A DNA stretch of 64,000 nucleotides from Oscillospiraceae bacterium (GCA_015066015.1 SVPE01000010.1:18146-82145); one strand, 5' to 3'; counted from the stretch's first letter, positions 9,131 to 19,672 are shown. Translations and numbers: made by a program. The notes: generated by a model not told the origin, from the letters alone.

Positions 9131-10375
9131 TCAGAAATACAAATCGTAATCATATATACTTTCAAGCTGCCATCCGGTATTTGTATATCTGTAGTTCATT
9201 ACTACCGATCCGTCCTCAGGTTCAGTTTGTGTAACGGTTTCGACTTCGCCGTTCCAGTTCTTCTTTGTGAGAACATAAGTATAATCAAATCCCAGTGAGC
9301 AACGGTATGTAAGATCATATCTTAAAGCATCTTCACCCGATTCGTCAGTATATTCAGAAAGATTAAGCTCCTGAACACCGAGTCCGCCTTCTTTATTTAT
9401 CTTACCGTATATTTCCTCGTATTCTTCCTGTAAATCTTCAAGTGATTCCTCACCGCAATAATCAAGGCCGATATCACTGAATGATTTTTCACTGAGAGCG
9501 CCGCTGCAGATTTTTTCCCAATTTTCCTTTGTCAGGGTAACCAGAGCAACCTTGGCAGCGGTATTAATCTTGAAATCATTAACAGATATCTCCTCGTCCC
9601 CTCTGTAGGTTTCGAAAGTACCGCTCTTTTCCTCAAAAGCAGGATGTGTTATTGTGTAGTTATACTTCCAGCCGTTGAGCATATTTCCGATATAGTAAAG
9701 ACCGGGATCATCCTCAGAAGGATCGATTTTTACACCTTCAACCTTTACTACTGCGCCCTCAACAGTACGGATTGAGTAAGTTGCCGAAAGATCATCGGCA
9801 GCAACCTTGTACTGTGGGAAAAACAACAGCATATTCTTATCTTTGCGGACAAGTCTTATTGTCATTGTTCTCGGACTTGAAGATCCGCGTTCGGTATAAG
9901 TCGCAATGTAAGTCTTTATAAGGTCGTCAGAGCCTGAACTGTATGAGTCTGCTTTAATGTTGTATCTTTCAATCTTAGGCGGATTGTCCTTTTCGATAAT
10001 CTTAGCAAGAGTATCTTTGTTTACGAACTCAGTTCTGTCAAGGTCAAGTAAGGAATAAATATCCTTATAATTCTGACTCTTGTAGGCGTCCATATACTTT
10101 TTAACAAGTCTTTCCGGATTGCTGAGACTGTTACCTATGCCGACAAAAATACAAATTGCAATAAGAACTGCAACTGCAGGCACTACAATCTTCTTGTGCT
10201 TTTTAGCAAAATCGATAAGCATCCTGATGATAGCGATTATTTTGTTTTTGATGTCGATAATATTAAATGTTATCTCTTTGCCCTCTTCTGCCACGTTTGA
10301 TTGAAGCAGGGCACCGCATCTGACACATCTTTCTTCATAATCTCCGTTTGGCGTTCCGCATTCGGGACAGAACAT
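9131..10375 (-). CDS. Zinc-ribbon membrane protein, TcaA/YvbJ-like
   Basis: 414 residues. An N-terminal zinc ribbon (Cys3, Cys6, Cys17, Cys20), a basic stretch, one transmembrane helix at about residues 63-82, and a large extracytoplasmic part. The latter begins with NPERLVKKYMDAYKSQNY, a pattern of the NTF2-like or TcaA-type domains found in Firmicutes zinc-ribbon membrane proteins such as B. subtilis YvbJ and staphylococcal TcaA. A beta-rich central part and two further about 100-residue domains follow. It is the first gene of the operon, with SD AAGAGGTGG and a consensus-like promoter upstream. An envelope-sensing or stress role is suggested by the family only. Confidence 0.7.
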   Translation of the reverse strand: MFCPECGTPNGDYEERCVRCGALLQSNVAEEGKEITFNIIDIKNKIIAIIRMLIDFAKKHKKIVVPAVAVLIAICIFVGIGNSLSNPERLVKKYMDAYKSQNYKDIYSLLDLDRTEFVNKDTLAKIIEKDNPPKIERYNIKADSYSSGSDDLIKTYIATYTERGSSSPRTMTIRLVRKDKNMLLFFPQYKVAADDLSATYSIRTVEGAVVKVEGVKIDPSEDDPGLYYIGNMLNGWKYNYTITHPAFEEKSGTFETYRGDEEISVNDFKINTAAKVALVTLTKENWEKICSGALSEKSFSDIGLDYCGEESLEDLQEEYEEIYGKINKEGGLGVQELNLSEYTDESGEDALRYDLTYRCSLGFDYTYVLTKKNWNGEVETVTQTEPEDGSVVMNYRYTNTGWQLESIYDYDLYF

Positions 10376-10404
10376 AATACCACCTCTTTTTAAATATTGT
10401 CATA

Positions 10405-10434
10405 ATTATACAATAACGTGTAAATATATGTCAA
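10405..10434 (-). promoter_or_regulatory. Sigma-A-type promoter of the four-gene operon
   Basis: On the minus strand, TTGACA (10434-10429), an 18-nt spacer, and TATAAT (10410-10405), about 30 bp before the first start codon. Confidence 0.75.
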
Positions 10435-10612
10435 TAAATCTCATTTACCATGAATATAGAAAATTCAAGCAAGTTTTTGTGCAAGTGCATAAATACGGTT
10501 ATTTTGTCTGATGTACTATGTAACAAAACAGACATTTCAGCGTTTCTGTTTATTACATTAAAGCTGTGTTTTTATACTATACTTTGTAAATCATTTGACA
10601 TGTTTTCTGTAA

Positions 10613-10655
10613 TAAAAAAATTCAGCTACATAGCTTCTCATCGGCTATGTAGCTG
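10613..10655 (-). terminator. Terminator of murD
   Basis: A perfect 12-bp stem CAGCTACATAGC / GCTATGTAGCTG with a 9-nt loop lies 20 bp after the murD stop; on the minus strand it is followed by AATTTTTTT. Confidence 0.85.
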
Positions 10656-10674
10656 TTTCTATTGTTATATATAA

Positions 10675-12021
10675 TTATTCTCCACGGACAAGCGCCTTGA
10701 ACATATCGCCTCTCTGCTGGTAATTTTTGAACATTCCCCAGCTTGCACAGGCCGGTGAAAGCAGGCAACAGTCACCCTCAAGCGCACTCTCCTCACAAAT
10801 TCTTACAGCCTCCTGAAGACTATCGGCAAATACATAATCCTTAAATCCGATCTTTTCGCAGGCAGCGGCAATATTTTCCCTTGTCTGACCTATAAGCACA
10901 AGCTTTCTGACCTTGCCGGGGAAACGGCTGACCCACTCATCATATTCGCTCTTTTTGTCATAACCGCCTGCAATAAGTACAGTCTCTGAAGGCATTGCAT
11001 CAATCGCCTTGATAGCCGCATCAGTGTTTGTACCCTTGGAATCGTTATAATACTTTACTCCGTTTTTGGTAGTTACATATTCGATTCTGTGCTCAACAGC
11101 AACAAACTTTTTCACAACCTCACGGATGAGCTCAACGGGCACTCCGAAGCTCATTGTTATGCCTACGGCAGCCATAATGTTTTCAAAATTATGTACACCT
11201 ACAAGGTTGACCTCCCAGGTGTCAACAAAAAGCTCGCTCTCACCGTCTCTGGCGATAAAAATCTTTCCGTCAGAATAGTAAAGTCCGTCAGAAAGCTTTT
11301 CCCTTGAAGAGAAGAAAACAACCTTACTTGTGCATTTACTGCCGAAGTCTCTGAGCACCTCATCGTCATAATTAAGTACGCAGAAATCCTCTTCAGTCTG
11401 ATTCTTTGCAATACTCATTTTTACATCGGCATAATTTTCCATTGTCTTGTGCCTGTCAAGATGGTCAGGAGTAATATTAAGAATCGCACTTACCTTTGGT
11501 TTGAAGGTAAGCATAGTTTCTAGCTGGAATGAGCTGATTTCAGCTACTGTCGCACCGCCTTCTGCACTGTCAAGGACTCTGCCGGTATAGGGAATCTCTA
11601 TGTTACCTACGAGCAACGTTTTTTCATTATAGGCTTTTACTATTTCATAGGTAAGTGATGTAGTTGTTGTTTTTCCGTTAGTACCTGTAATACCGATTAC
11701 CTGACCCTTATCGTAAAGGTATGCAAGCTCAATTTCACTCCATACAGGAATACCCGCGGATATAACTGTCTGCATTATATCAGTTTCAAGAGAGACACCG
11801 GGTGATACTACACATATGCCGATTTCCTTAAGGTCTTCTTTTGTTGCGGTGCCGAGAATGAAATCAATATCATTCTTAACACCGATTTTTTCGCACACAG
11901 CAGCTTTATCAAGGTCAGCATTGCCGTCGAAAATCACGAAATCCTTTCCGAGTGCGCTCAGAAGCTGTGCAGAGCATATTCCGCTTCTTCCGGCACCGAC
12001 AATAAGGTATTTATCACTCAT
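10675..12021 (-). CDS. murD: UDP-N-acetylmuramoyl-L-alanine:D-glutamate ligase
   Basis: 448 residues, normal length for MurD. It adds D-Glu to UDP-MurNAc-L-Ala with ATP in cytoplasmic peptidoglycan synthesis. Seen: an N-terminal Rossmann-like UDP-binding domain (VGAGRSGICSAQLL), the Mur-ligase ATP loop GITGTNGKTTTT near residue 115, the central-domain motif LNITPDHLDRH, and the C-terminal-domain motif YYNDSKGTNTDA followed by GGYDK. It begins 43 bp after the Big_2 repeat gene, with no terminator seen between them, so it may be transcribed through from that gene. The rest of the usual division/cell-wall cluster (mraY, murG, ftsW) is not adjacent. Confidence 0.95.
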   Translation of the reverse strand: MSDKYLIVGAGRSGICSAQLLSALGKDFVIFDGNADLDKAAVCEKIGVKNDIDFILGTATKEDLKEIGICVVSPGVSLETDIMQTVISAGIPVWSEIELAYLYDKGQVIGITGTNGKTTTTSLTYEIVKAYNEKTLLVGNIEIPYTGRVLDSAEGGATVAEISSFQLETMLTFKPKVSAILNITPDHLDRHKTMENYADVKMSIAKNQTEEDFCVLNYDDEVLRDFGSKCTSKVVFFSSREKLSDGLYYSDGKIFIARDGESELFVDTWEVNLVGVHNFENIMAAVGITMSFGVPVELIREVVKKFVAVEHRIEYVTTKNGVKYYNDSKGTNTDAAIKAIDAMPSETVLIAGGYDKKSEYDEWVSRFPGKVRKLVLIGQTRENIAAACEKIGFKDYVFADSLQEAVRICEESALEGDCCLLSPACASWGMFKNYQQRGDMFKALVRGE

Positions 12022-12064
12022 CCGGTCTCATCCTCTTTCCAAGTAGTCATGTCTGAAATTTTGC

Positions 12065-15000
12065 TTATTCCCCTGCAACCTCATCAACGGTGACGCTCAC
12101 CGTTGCAAAGAGGTCTGTGCCGGGAATTGAAATTGTTATATTTGCCGTACCCTTACCTACTGCACTGAGAATACCCTCCGCACTTACAGTGACAACAGTC
12201 TCATCAGAGGACTTCCATGTCACTGCAGTTTCGGTTATTCCGTCAGGAGCAAGCGTGTACTGTATTTTTTCTTTTTCGCCTGTTTTAAGGCTGAATTCTG
12301 TTTTATAAAGCTGGATTTCGCTCGGGTACTTAACCACGCTGATTTCAGCCGTTGCGGAAAATTTTCCGTCGGCGGTTGTTGCTGTGACTGTTGCCTTACC
12401 CGTTGCAATTGCAGTAACCTTACCGTTTGCATCAACCTTTGCAACCTCTTCATTGTCACTTTCAAATGTCACAGTCTTATCATATGCAGCTGCAGGAAGC
12501 ACTGTTGCGGCAAGCTCGGCAATATCACCGATTTCAAGCTTTACTTCAGTTTTATCAAGAGTGATTCCGCTGATATCCTCAACGACCTTAAGGTTGATAA
12601 TACCCTTTACGCCGCCCTCATCACAGCTTGTTGCAATAATCTGCACCTCGCCACCTGAGACAGCGGTGATTACACCGTACTCGTCAATTGTTGCGATGCT
12701 TTCATCAGCACTTGACCATGTGAAGCTCTTGTCTGTTGTGTCCTCGGGAATGATTGTTGCGAAAACTCTGAGTCTTTCACCGATTCTGAGGTCAGGCACA
12801 CGGCAATAGAATCTGATTTCCTCTGCAAGCTGAACAACTGTAAGTCTGACAGTCTTTTCAACACCTGTTTTTATTGACTTTGCAGTAATTTCACAGCTTC
12901 CTGCCTTAACGGGTGTTACAACACCGTCAACTACCTTCGCAATCTGCTCATCGGAGCTTTCCCAAGTAAGACTGGTATCGTTGGTGTTTTCGGGAAGCAC
13001 TGTTGCGTTAAGAGTAAGAGTTGCTCCCACATTCACGGTATACTCCTCTTTATCGAATACAACCTCTTCGGGAAGCTGGATTGCTTCAAGGGCACATTTT
13101 GCCTCAAAGCCTCCGTCAACCGTTGTTGCGATGATTTCACAGTTACCTCTTGAAAGCACTGTTACAACACCGTTTTCGACCTTTGCAACGCTTTCGTCAC
13201 TGCTTGACCATACAACAGACTTCTCAGTAGCGTCATCAGGCGATACTGTGGCAGTAAGAGTAAAGCTGTCGCCTACAAAGGCCTCTTTTTCAGTTACATC
13301 AAGACTGATATCAGTTACTGCTCTTGTAACAGTAATTTCAACCTTTCTGACTGCCGCCGGGTTCTGAACGGAAGTAATTGTAAGCTCTGCCTTGCCGGGA
13401 GCAATACCTGTAACAGTACCGTCAGCTTCTACAGTAAAGATTTCTTCGCTGCTGCTTTCAAACTTCACCTCAGGATTGTCTGCCCCTGCGGGATTGAGCG
13501 AATAATTTATCTTAAGTTTTACATTTTCGTAAAGTGTGTAGGAATCCTTTTCGGTAAGAATATCTTCAACACCAGTAAGTACCGTAACAACACATTCAGA
13601 TTTAACTCCGGTATCATTACTTGTAACTGTAACCTTTGCTTCGCCCTTGCTGATTGCAGTAAGCGTACCGTCTTCAGCAACCGTTAGCACGTTATTGTCG
13701 GAGCTTTCCCAGGTTACGGATTTGTCGCTTGCATTTGCAGGATCAAATTCAACCTCAAGTTTCTCACTGAGAGGAGTATAGAGAGTAAGCTCATTCTTTA
13801 TACTTACTGAAGTAACGGGCTCATGAACCGTTACCTTGACAGTGGCAGTAACACCGCTTTCTTCACTTGTGCAGGTAAGAATTACCTCACCGGGAGCAAC
13901 GCCTGTAACAAGACCTGTATTGTCAACAGTTGCGATGTTCTCATCAGCGCTTGACCAGGTGTAGCTTTTGTTGTAGCAATCTTCGGGAAGAACTTCAGCG
14001 TTAAGCCGGTAGGTTTCTCCTCTGTTAAATTTCACTTCGCTCTTGTCTACAGATACATTTGTTGCTCTCTGTAAAAGAGTGAGAGTACATTCTGCAGTAT
14101 AATCACCGTCAACGGTTGTCGCTGTAATTACGGCAACACCTGACTTATTTGCAGTTACAACACCGTCAGAAGTAACTGATGCAATCGCACTGTCGGAAGA
14201 CCATCTTACAAGCTTGTTTGTTGCATCTGCAGGAGAAACTGTAGCTATAAGAGCAAGTGAGTCACCAACAAATACTTCCTTTTCGTTGTAGTTGAGTGAA
14301 ACACCCGTTGCAGGCTCAAGCACGGTGATATAACATTCGGCAATATGTCCGCCATCCTTTGTTGTTACTGTGATTTTTGCCTGACCGCCAAGCTTTGCAA
14401 TAATATGGCCTTCACCGGTTACTGTTACAACATCCCTGTCTGAGCTTTCAAAAGTAACCTCTTTATTGGTTGCGTCATAAGGCAGAACGCTGATTCTGAG
14501 GTCAGCTTCCTTACCCTTATTGATGGAAATCTCTCTTTCAATAAATTCAACGGAGGTCACATGCTGAAGTACTGTAAGAGTACATTCTGCCTTGTGTGCG
14601 CCGTCAACACTGATTGCTCTTATCGTAACTGTACCTGCTTTTACACCTGTTACAATACCGTTTTCAGAAACTGTAGCAATTCTGGTATCTGAGGATTCCC
14701 ATGTGACAGTACGGTTATTTGCGTTTTCGGGGAACACCGTTGCTGAAAGAGTAATCTTTTCGCCTGTATAAACCTCAGCAACAGCCGAAGAAATTTCAAC
14801 CGATGTTGCCGGCTGTACAACAGTTATCTTACATACTGCCTTGATGCCGTTTTCTGTGCTTGCAGTAATTTCTGCAGTACCTCTTGACACAGCTGTAACC
14901 ACGCCTGCGGAGTTAACCGTTGCAACTTGAGGATTACTGGAAACAAAGGTTGCGACTCTGTTTCTGGCATCTGTAGGATAAATCGCATACTTGAGTGTTC

Positions 15001-18000
15001 CGCTCTTACCGGCAATCATTGTTGCTGAGTAAACGGCAAGTCTGATTTCCTCGGGAGCTCTGCCGACAGAAACTCTGCAGTAGGCCTTGTATCCGCCATC
15101 CTTTGTTGTTGCTACGATGTAGGTGGTGCCTGTATTTACGGGAGTAACCACACCGGCAGCACTTACAGTAGCGATGTTTGTATCGTTCGATGTATAAATT
15201 ACATCCTGAACTGAAGCGTCAATAGGATAAACAGTACTGCTCAGTGATAAAGCACGTCCGAAATAGAGGATTGCTTCCTCCTTATTGAGACTGATACCCG
15301 TTACACGCTTGACAACAGAAATCTTGCATGTGGCAATTTTTGCACCGTTTGTTGTTTTACAGGTGATTGTAACTACACCCTTTTTAAGACCCGTAACCAC
15401 ACCTGACGATGAAACTGTGGCAATTGAGGGATCGCTTGAGCTCCATGTAACTGATTTGATAGATGCATTTTCGGGGCTTATTGTAGGCACAAGGGTCATA
15501 GTTGCGCCCAGATTCAGATACGAGGATGTCTTATTTAAAGTAACACCGGTAACAGGCTGAATTACAAGCACCTCTGTCTTTGCGGTATATGAGCCGTCCT
15601 TTGTCTTTGCGGTGATTACGGCATAACCGGGAGCCTTTGCGGTAACCTTACCGGCGGTATCTACAGTTGCAACGTCATAGTTTGAGGAGGTCCAGTAAAC
15701 CGTCTTTACGGTAGCATCCGCAGGATAAACCGAAGGTGTGATCGTTGTATATTTACCGACATTTATTGTAATTGAAGCCTTATCAAGCTTAATACCTGTA
15801 ACGCTCTTTACAACAAGAAGCTTACACGTTGCTGTAAAACCTCCGTTCACACTTGTGGCGGTAATGTTTACATACCCCTGTGCTATACCCTTTACAACAC
15901 CGTCCTGAGTTACGGTAGCCTTTGAAGTATCGCTTGATGCCCATTTGACCTTCTGGTTTGATGCATTGGTGGGAAGGACCGTTGCCTTAAGGACACCGAC
16001 CTCACCTATTCTGATATAACCGCTTTCGTGGTTGAGCTTGATACCGGTTACGGGCTGAATTACAGTAACCTTACATGTGGTCTTTGCGTTACCGTCAGCT
16101 GAATATGCAGTGATTGTGACTGTACCTGCAGAAATCGCCTTTACCACACCGTCCTTATCAACAGATGCAATTTTTGCATTTGACGAAGACCATTTGAGAG
16201 TCTGATATGTCGCAGTTGAAGGCGAAACCTTGGCCGTTATTGTCTTTGTTTTTCCGACCTCCAGGTTCACCGACGCAATGTCAAGCGTAATACTTTCAAC
16301 AGGCTGAATAACATTTACCGTGCAGGTTGCCCTGAAAGCACCGTCTGCTGTGGTACAGGTAATGTTTGTGGCACCCTTGCCCACACCGGTAACCTGACCG
16401 GCTTCATTGACTGTTGCAATTGATTTGTTGCCCGAAACCCACGAAACCGCCTTGTTTGTAGCATTTGCGGGCTTGATATCTGCCGAAAGCAGGAAGGTAT
16501 CACCCTTGAACACATTGAATTCTGTTGTATTCTGGGCGTTGTGAACAATTGAAACACCTGAAACGGGAACATAAACCGTAAAGTTACAGGTTGAAGTAAA
16601 TCCGCCGTCAACTGTAGTTGCACTGATTACGGTAACACCCTCGCCCACACCCGTTACAACACCTGACTGTGTAACGGTTGCGACATTTATATCCGAAGAT
16701 TTCCATGTAACCTTTTTATTCGTTGCATTTTCAGGGAAGACTGTCCACTCGAGCGCTTTTGCCTTGCCTACTGCAAGTTTAACATTGGTTGTAGTGATTC
16801 TGACACCGGTAACAGGCTGTGTAACAGTAATCTTACACTGGTCTGAGAAGTTGCCGTCAACACTCGTTGCGGTAAGAATTGCAGTACCTGCCTTGAGACC
16901 CTTGAAGCGGCCTCTCTGGTCAAATGCGAGAACACTTGTATTGTCACAGGACCATACAACGCCCTTTTCACTTGCATTCTGGGGAGACACTGCAGCGACA
17001 AGCTGATGAATCTCACCTACGGGAACAGTATATTCCCTTCTGTCAAGTGAAATTCCGCTGACAGGAACCTTACTGTATACTGTAACGGTACAGCTTGCAG
17101 TGAAGCCACCGTTCTGAGTTTTGACTGTAATTACTGTTGAACCTTCTGTAAGAGCCTTGATGATGCCCGATGTAGGATCAACGGAAGCAACGGCAGGTCT
17201 TGATGAGGTCCAGGTAACGTTTTTATTTGTGGCTGTTGCGGGTATGATTGATACGGGGATAGTATCACTCTGACCGACATACATTGCCTTGACAGTTGAG
17301 CCGAGTTCAACACCGGTACAATCCTCATAAACCTTAACACGGCATGATTCGGAAATACCTGAGCTGTTGGTTGCCGTGATTATACATTCACCGCCTGCAA
17401 CTGCAGTAACAAGACCGTTTTCTGTTACGGTTGCAACCTTTTCGTTTGATGTGCTCCACTTTACCGATCTGTCTGTTGCACCTGCAGGTGTGACAATTGC
17501 CACAAGCTGTACAACATCGCCCTTCCAGAGTTCTTCGCTGTTTGAGCTTATAGTAATTCCCGTCGCGGGAACAATAACCTTTACGGTACACGTATCGTAA
17601 ACGGTGCCGTCTGCATTTTTGCAGGTGATAATTGCCGTACCTGTATTCTTACCTGTCACAAGACCCTCTGCATTTACCGTAGCAACACCGACTGCAGAGC
17701 TTTCCCAGTAAAGATCCTTTTCTGTGGCATAAGAGGGAGAGATCACCACATCAAGCTTAGTGCTTGCACCTACAGAAAGTGTAATGCTTTCCGCAATGGA
17801 GATTCCGGTTATCTTCTGTGTGACCCTGATAATACAGCTGTCATATTTTTCCGAACCGTCAACTGCCATAGCTTTGATAACAGCGGCGCCGGGATACTTT
17901 GCAGTAACCAGACCGTTTTTGTCAACAGTAGCAATTTCTTCGTTCGAGGATGACCAGTCTACATCTCCGTAGGAATATCCGTCAATTGTTGTTACGGTCG

Positions 18001-19450
18001 CTCTGAGCTGAAGTTTTCCTCCATTTTCAACAGTAGTTGAATCGGCAGATATTTTAACTGTTTCTGCCATTTCACAGACAATTACCTTACATGTTTTTAC
18101 AATGTTGCTTCCGTCTGTGGTTGAAACTGTAATTGTGGTCTCACCGGGTGCTACGGGTGTAAGTACACCTACACGGTCAACAGTACACACGCGCTTATTG
18201 CTTGAGTCCCAGTCAAGAACTTGATTGCCTGCATTTGCAGGGAGTATTTCGGCGGTGATTCTTTCACCTGTACTTGCAAGAGTAATCGCCTTGCTGGTGT
18301 GGCTGAGTGTAAGACTTGAAATCATGGGCTTGACTTCTACGGTTACGCTTCCGCTGACACCGCTTCCGTCGGTTGCACTATAGGTAAGTGTGGCTGTACC
18401 GACTTTACCTGCGATTAAGGTTACAACTGCTTTGCCGCTATCTGTTACTCTGATATCAGTAATATCAACAATGCTACTGTCAGTTGTTCTCCAGCTGAGG
18501 TTTTTGATGCTTGCGTTTGAAGGAAGAACACCTATATAAAAATCTACATGCTCGCCGCTTATCATACCTGATGAAAGATTTGTCTCAGGAATAAGACTGC
18601 TGATTGCAACAAGCTTATTTACGGTAACTGCACAGCTTGCAGAGTATTCTGTTGATTCGCCGACATTTTTTACCTTTACGGTAATATTACATGAGCCTGT
18701 GCCCTTTGCCGTAACCATACCGCTGTCGCTTACCTCGGCAACATTGGTATTGTCGCTGTCCCAGGTATATATTACATTGCTTGTGGGGTTTGCAGTTGAG
18801 TCAAAGCCTATAAGCGTTGTTCTGAGCTTTCGGGTTTCGGTACTGTAAAGTGTAATTGCAGATTCGGAAATTGTGATACCTGCAACAGGATTTATAATCT
18901 TCACAGGACAGGTGTCGGAATATCTGACCCCGTTTTTACCGGTAACCTCTGCAGTGATTGTAACTGTGTCTGCTGTATAACGGTTAGCGGAAACGAGTCC
19001 TGATGAGCTTACTGAAACATATGAAGGATGTGAAGAGGTCCAGCTGATTTCTCCGCCTGCTTTTTCGGGGGCAAGAGTTGCAGTGAGGCTTGCAGTCTTT
19101 CCCACATTGACAGAGAGGCTTTCATGACTGAGAGAAATTTCGGTTGCATAAGGCTTAAGGGCAGCAACAGCAGCGGCGAGGTCGTTTGCACACTCGTCGA
19201 TTTCATCCTGACTGACCTTTGAAGGATCAGCGATAATATCTTTTGCTTCCTTGTAAACATACTTAAGGCTGTCTCCGTTGATGTAATCAGCCCACTTATC
19301 CTCTTCAGGAACAGTGGCAAGCACCTGCTCGAGAGCTTCAACGCTTACTGCAACCGCCTCAAAGCTGAACAGATCGGCAACAGGCATCATCGGCACTGAT
19401 GAGAATATCACCAACGCGCACAGTATTAATGCAACTAACCTCTTTTTCAT
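12065..19450 (-). CDS. Giant secreted Big_2-repeat protein (28 Ig-like repeats)
   Basis: 2461 residues. A signal peptide is clear (KKR, then LVALILCALVIFSSVPMM), followed by a helical FIVAR-like segment (about residues 38-98). After it I count 28 consecutive repeats of about 84 residues of the bacterial Ig-like group 2 (Big_2) type, each with a V-x-W-x-S-S/D-x-x-x-x-A-x-V core and a G-x-V-T/x-A-x-x-x-G-x-A/x-I-T-A motif. It ends directly after the last repeat: no LPXTG, no transmembrane tail and no choline-binding or SLH module. It is therefore secreted or held by an unknown mechanism; repeats of this kind usually act as stalks in adhesins. Start supported by GTGAGG before ATG and by a promoter at 19587-19615. 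murD follows in the same direction. Confidence 0.9.
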   Translation of the reverse strand: MKKRLVALILCALVIFSSVPMMPVADLFSFEAVAVSVEALEQVLATVPEEDKWADYINGDSLKYVYKEAKDIIADPSKVSQDEIDECANDLAAAVAALKPYATEISLSHESLSVNVGKTASLTATLAPEKAGGEISWTSSHPSYVSVSSSGLVSANRYTADTVTITAEVTGKNGVRYSDTCPVKIINPVAGITISESAITLYSTETRKLRTTLIGFDSTANPTSNVIYTWDSDNTNVAEVSDSGMVTAKGTGSCNITVKVKNVGESTEYSASCAVTVNKLVAISSLIPETNLSSGMISGEHVDFYIGVLPSNASIKNLSWRTTDSSIVDITDIRVTDSGKAVVTLIAGKVGTATLTYSATDGSGVSGSVTVEVKPMISSLTLSHTSKAITLASTGERITAEILPANAGNQVLDWDSSNKRVCTVDRVGVLTPVAPGETTITVSTTDGSNIVKTCKVIVCEMAETVKISADSTTVENGGKLQLRATVTTIDGYSYGDVDWSSSNEEIATVDKNGLVTAKYPGAAVIKAMAVDGSEKYDSCIIRVTQKITGISIAESITLSVGASTKLDVVISPSYATEKDLYWESSAVGVATVNAEGLVTGKNTGTAIITCKNADGTVYDTCTVKVIVPATGITISSNSEELWKGDVVQLVAIVTPAGATDRSVKWSTSNEKVATVTENGLVTAVAGGECIITATNSSGISESCRVKVYEDCTGVELGSTVKAMYVGQSDTIPVSIIPATATNKNVTWTSSRPAVASVDPTSGIIKALTEGSTVITVKTQNGGFTASCTVTVYSKVPVSGISLDRREYTVPVGEIHQLVAAVSPQNASEKGVVWSCDNTSVLAFDQRGRFKGLKAGTAILTATSVDGNFSDQCKITVTQPVTGVRITTTNVKLAVGKAKALEWTVFPENATNKKVTWKSSDINVATVTQSGVVTGVGEGVTVISATTVDGGFTSTCNFTVYVPVSGVSIVHNAQNTTEFNVFKGDTFLLSADIKPANATNKAVSWVSGNKSIATVNEAGQVTGVGKGATNITCTTADGAFRATCTVNVIQPVESITLDIASVNLEVGKTKTITAKVSPSTATYQTLKWSSSNAKIASVDKDGVVKAISAGTVTITAYSADGNAKTTCKVTVIQPVTGIKLNHESGYIRIGEVGVLKATVLPTNASNQKVKWASSDTSKATVTQDGVVKGIAQGYVNITATSVNGGFTATCKLLVVKSVTGIKLDKASITINVGKYTTITPSVYPADATVKTVYWTSSNYDVATVDTAGKVTAKAPGYAVITAKTKDGSYTAKTEVLVIQPVTGVTLNKTSSYLNLGATMTLVPTISPENASIKSVTWSSSDPSIATVSSSGVVTGLKKGVVTITCKTTNGAKIATCKISVVKRVTGISLNKEEAILYFGRALSLSSTVYPIDASVQDVIYTSNDTNIATVSAAGVVTPVNTGTTYIVATTKDGGYKAYCRVSVGRAPEEIRLAVYSATMIAGKSGTLKYAIYPTDARNRVATFVSSNPQVATVNSAGVVTAVSRGTAEITASTENGIKAVCKITVVQPATSVEISSAVAEVYTGEKITLSATVFPENANNRTVTWESSDTRIATVSENGIVTGVKAGTVTIRAISVDGAHKAECTLTVLQHVTSVEFIEREISINKGKEADLRISVLPYDATNKEVTFESSDRDVVTVTGEGHIIAKLGGQAKITVTTKDGGHIAECYITVLEPATGVSLNYNEKEVFVGDSLALIATVSPADATNKLVRWSSDSAIASVTSDGVVTANKSGVAVITATTVDGDYTAECTLTLLQRATNVSVDKSEVKFNRGETYRLNAEVLPEDCYNKSYTWSSADENIATVDNTGLVTGVAPGEVILTCTSEESGVTATVKVTVHEPVTSVSIKNELTLYTPLSEKLEVEFDPANASDKSVTWESSDNNVLTVAEDGTLTAISKGEAKVTVTSNDTGVKSECVVTVLTGVEDILTEKDSYTLYENVKLKINYSLNPAGADNPEVKFESSSEEIFTVEADGTVTGIAPGKAELTITSVQNPAAVRKVEITVTRAVTDISLDVTEKEAFVGDSFTLTATVSPDDATEKSVVWSSSDESVAKVENGVVTVLSRGNCEIIATTVDGGFEAKCALEAIQLPEEVVFDKEEYTVNVGATLTLNATVLPENTNDTSLTWESSDEQIAKVVDGVVTPVKAGSCEITAKSIKTGVEKTVRLTVVQLAEEIRFYCRVPDLRIGERLRVFATIIPEDTTDKSFTWSSADESIATIDEYGVITAVSGGEVQIIATSCDEGGVKGIINLKVVEDISGITLDKTEVKLEIGDIAELAATVLPAAAYDKTVTFESDNEEVAKVDANGKVTAIATGKATVTATTADGKFSATAEISVVKYPSEIQLYKTEFSLKTGEKEKIQYTLAPDGITETAVTWKSSDETVVTVSAEGILSAVGKGTANITISIPGTDLFATVSVTVDEVAGE

Positions 19451-19586
19451 AAATTTTTACCTCACTTAAATTATTATTTTTCCACTAAGGGAGAACAAGT
19501 TCATCTCACGCGATAACTTGGGAGTATTAGATTTATATTATAATATATAATACTATAATGGGGACAAAAACCCAATATACGAAGTC

Positions 19587-19615
19587 ATTATAGTGAAAAA
19601 CACTTCAACTGTCAA
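19587..19615 (-). promoter_or_regulatory. Promoter of the Big_2 repeat gene
   Basis: On the minus strand, TTGACA (19615-19610), 17 nt, TATAAT (19592-19587). It implies a leader of about 130 nt before the start codon. Confidence 0.75.
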
Positions 19616-19642
19616 CAACATCGGAGCATATTGTTGAAAAAG

Positions 19643-19672
19643 TTTACAAAATGTGTTATTCTTGTTTATAAT
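19643..19672 (+). promoter_or_regulatory. Promoter of the exonuclease III gene
   Basis: TTTACA (19643-19648), 18 nt, TATAAT (19667-19672), 35 bp before the start codon. It is divergent from the Big_2 promoter. Confidence 0.6.

Noticed and set aside
10450..10674. 74-codon plus-strand frame between the four-gene operon and murD
   Set aside because: AT-rich, cysteine- and phenylalanine-heavy, no SD; it runs through the murD terminator hairpin.
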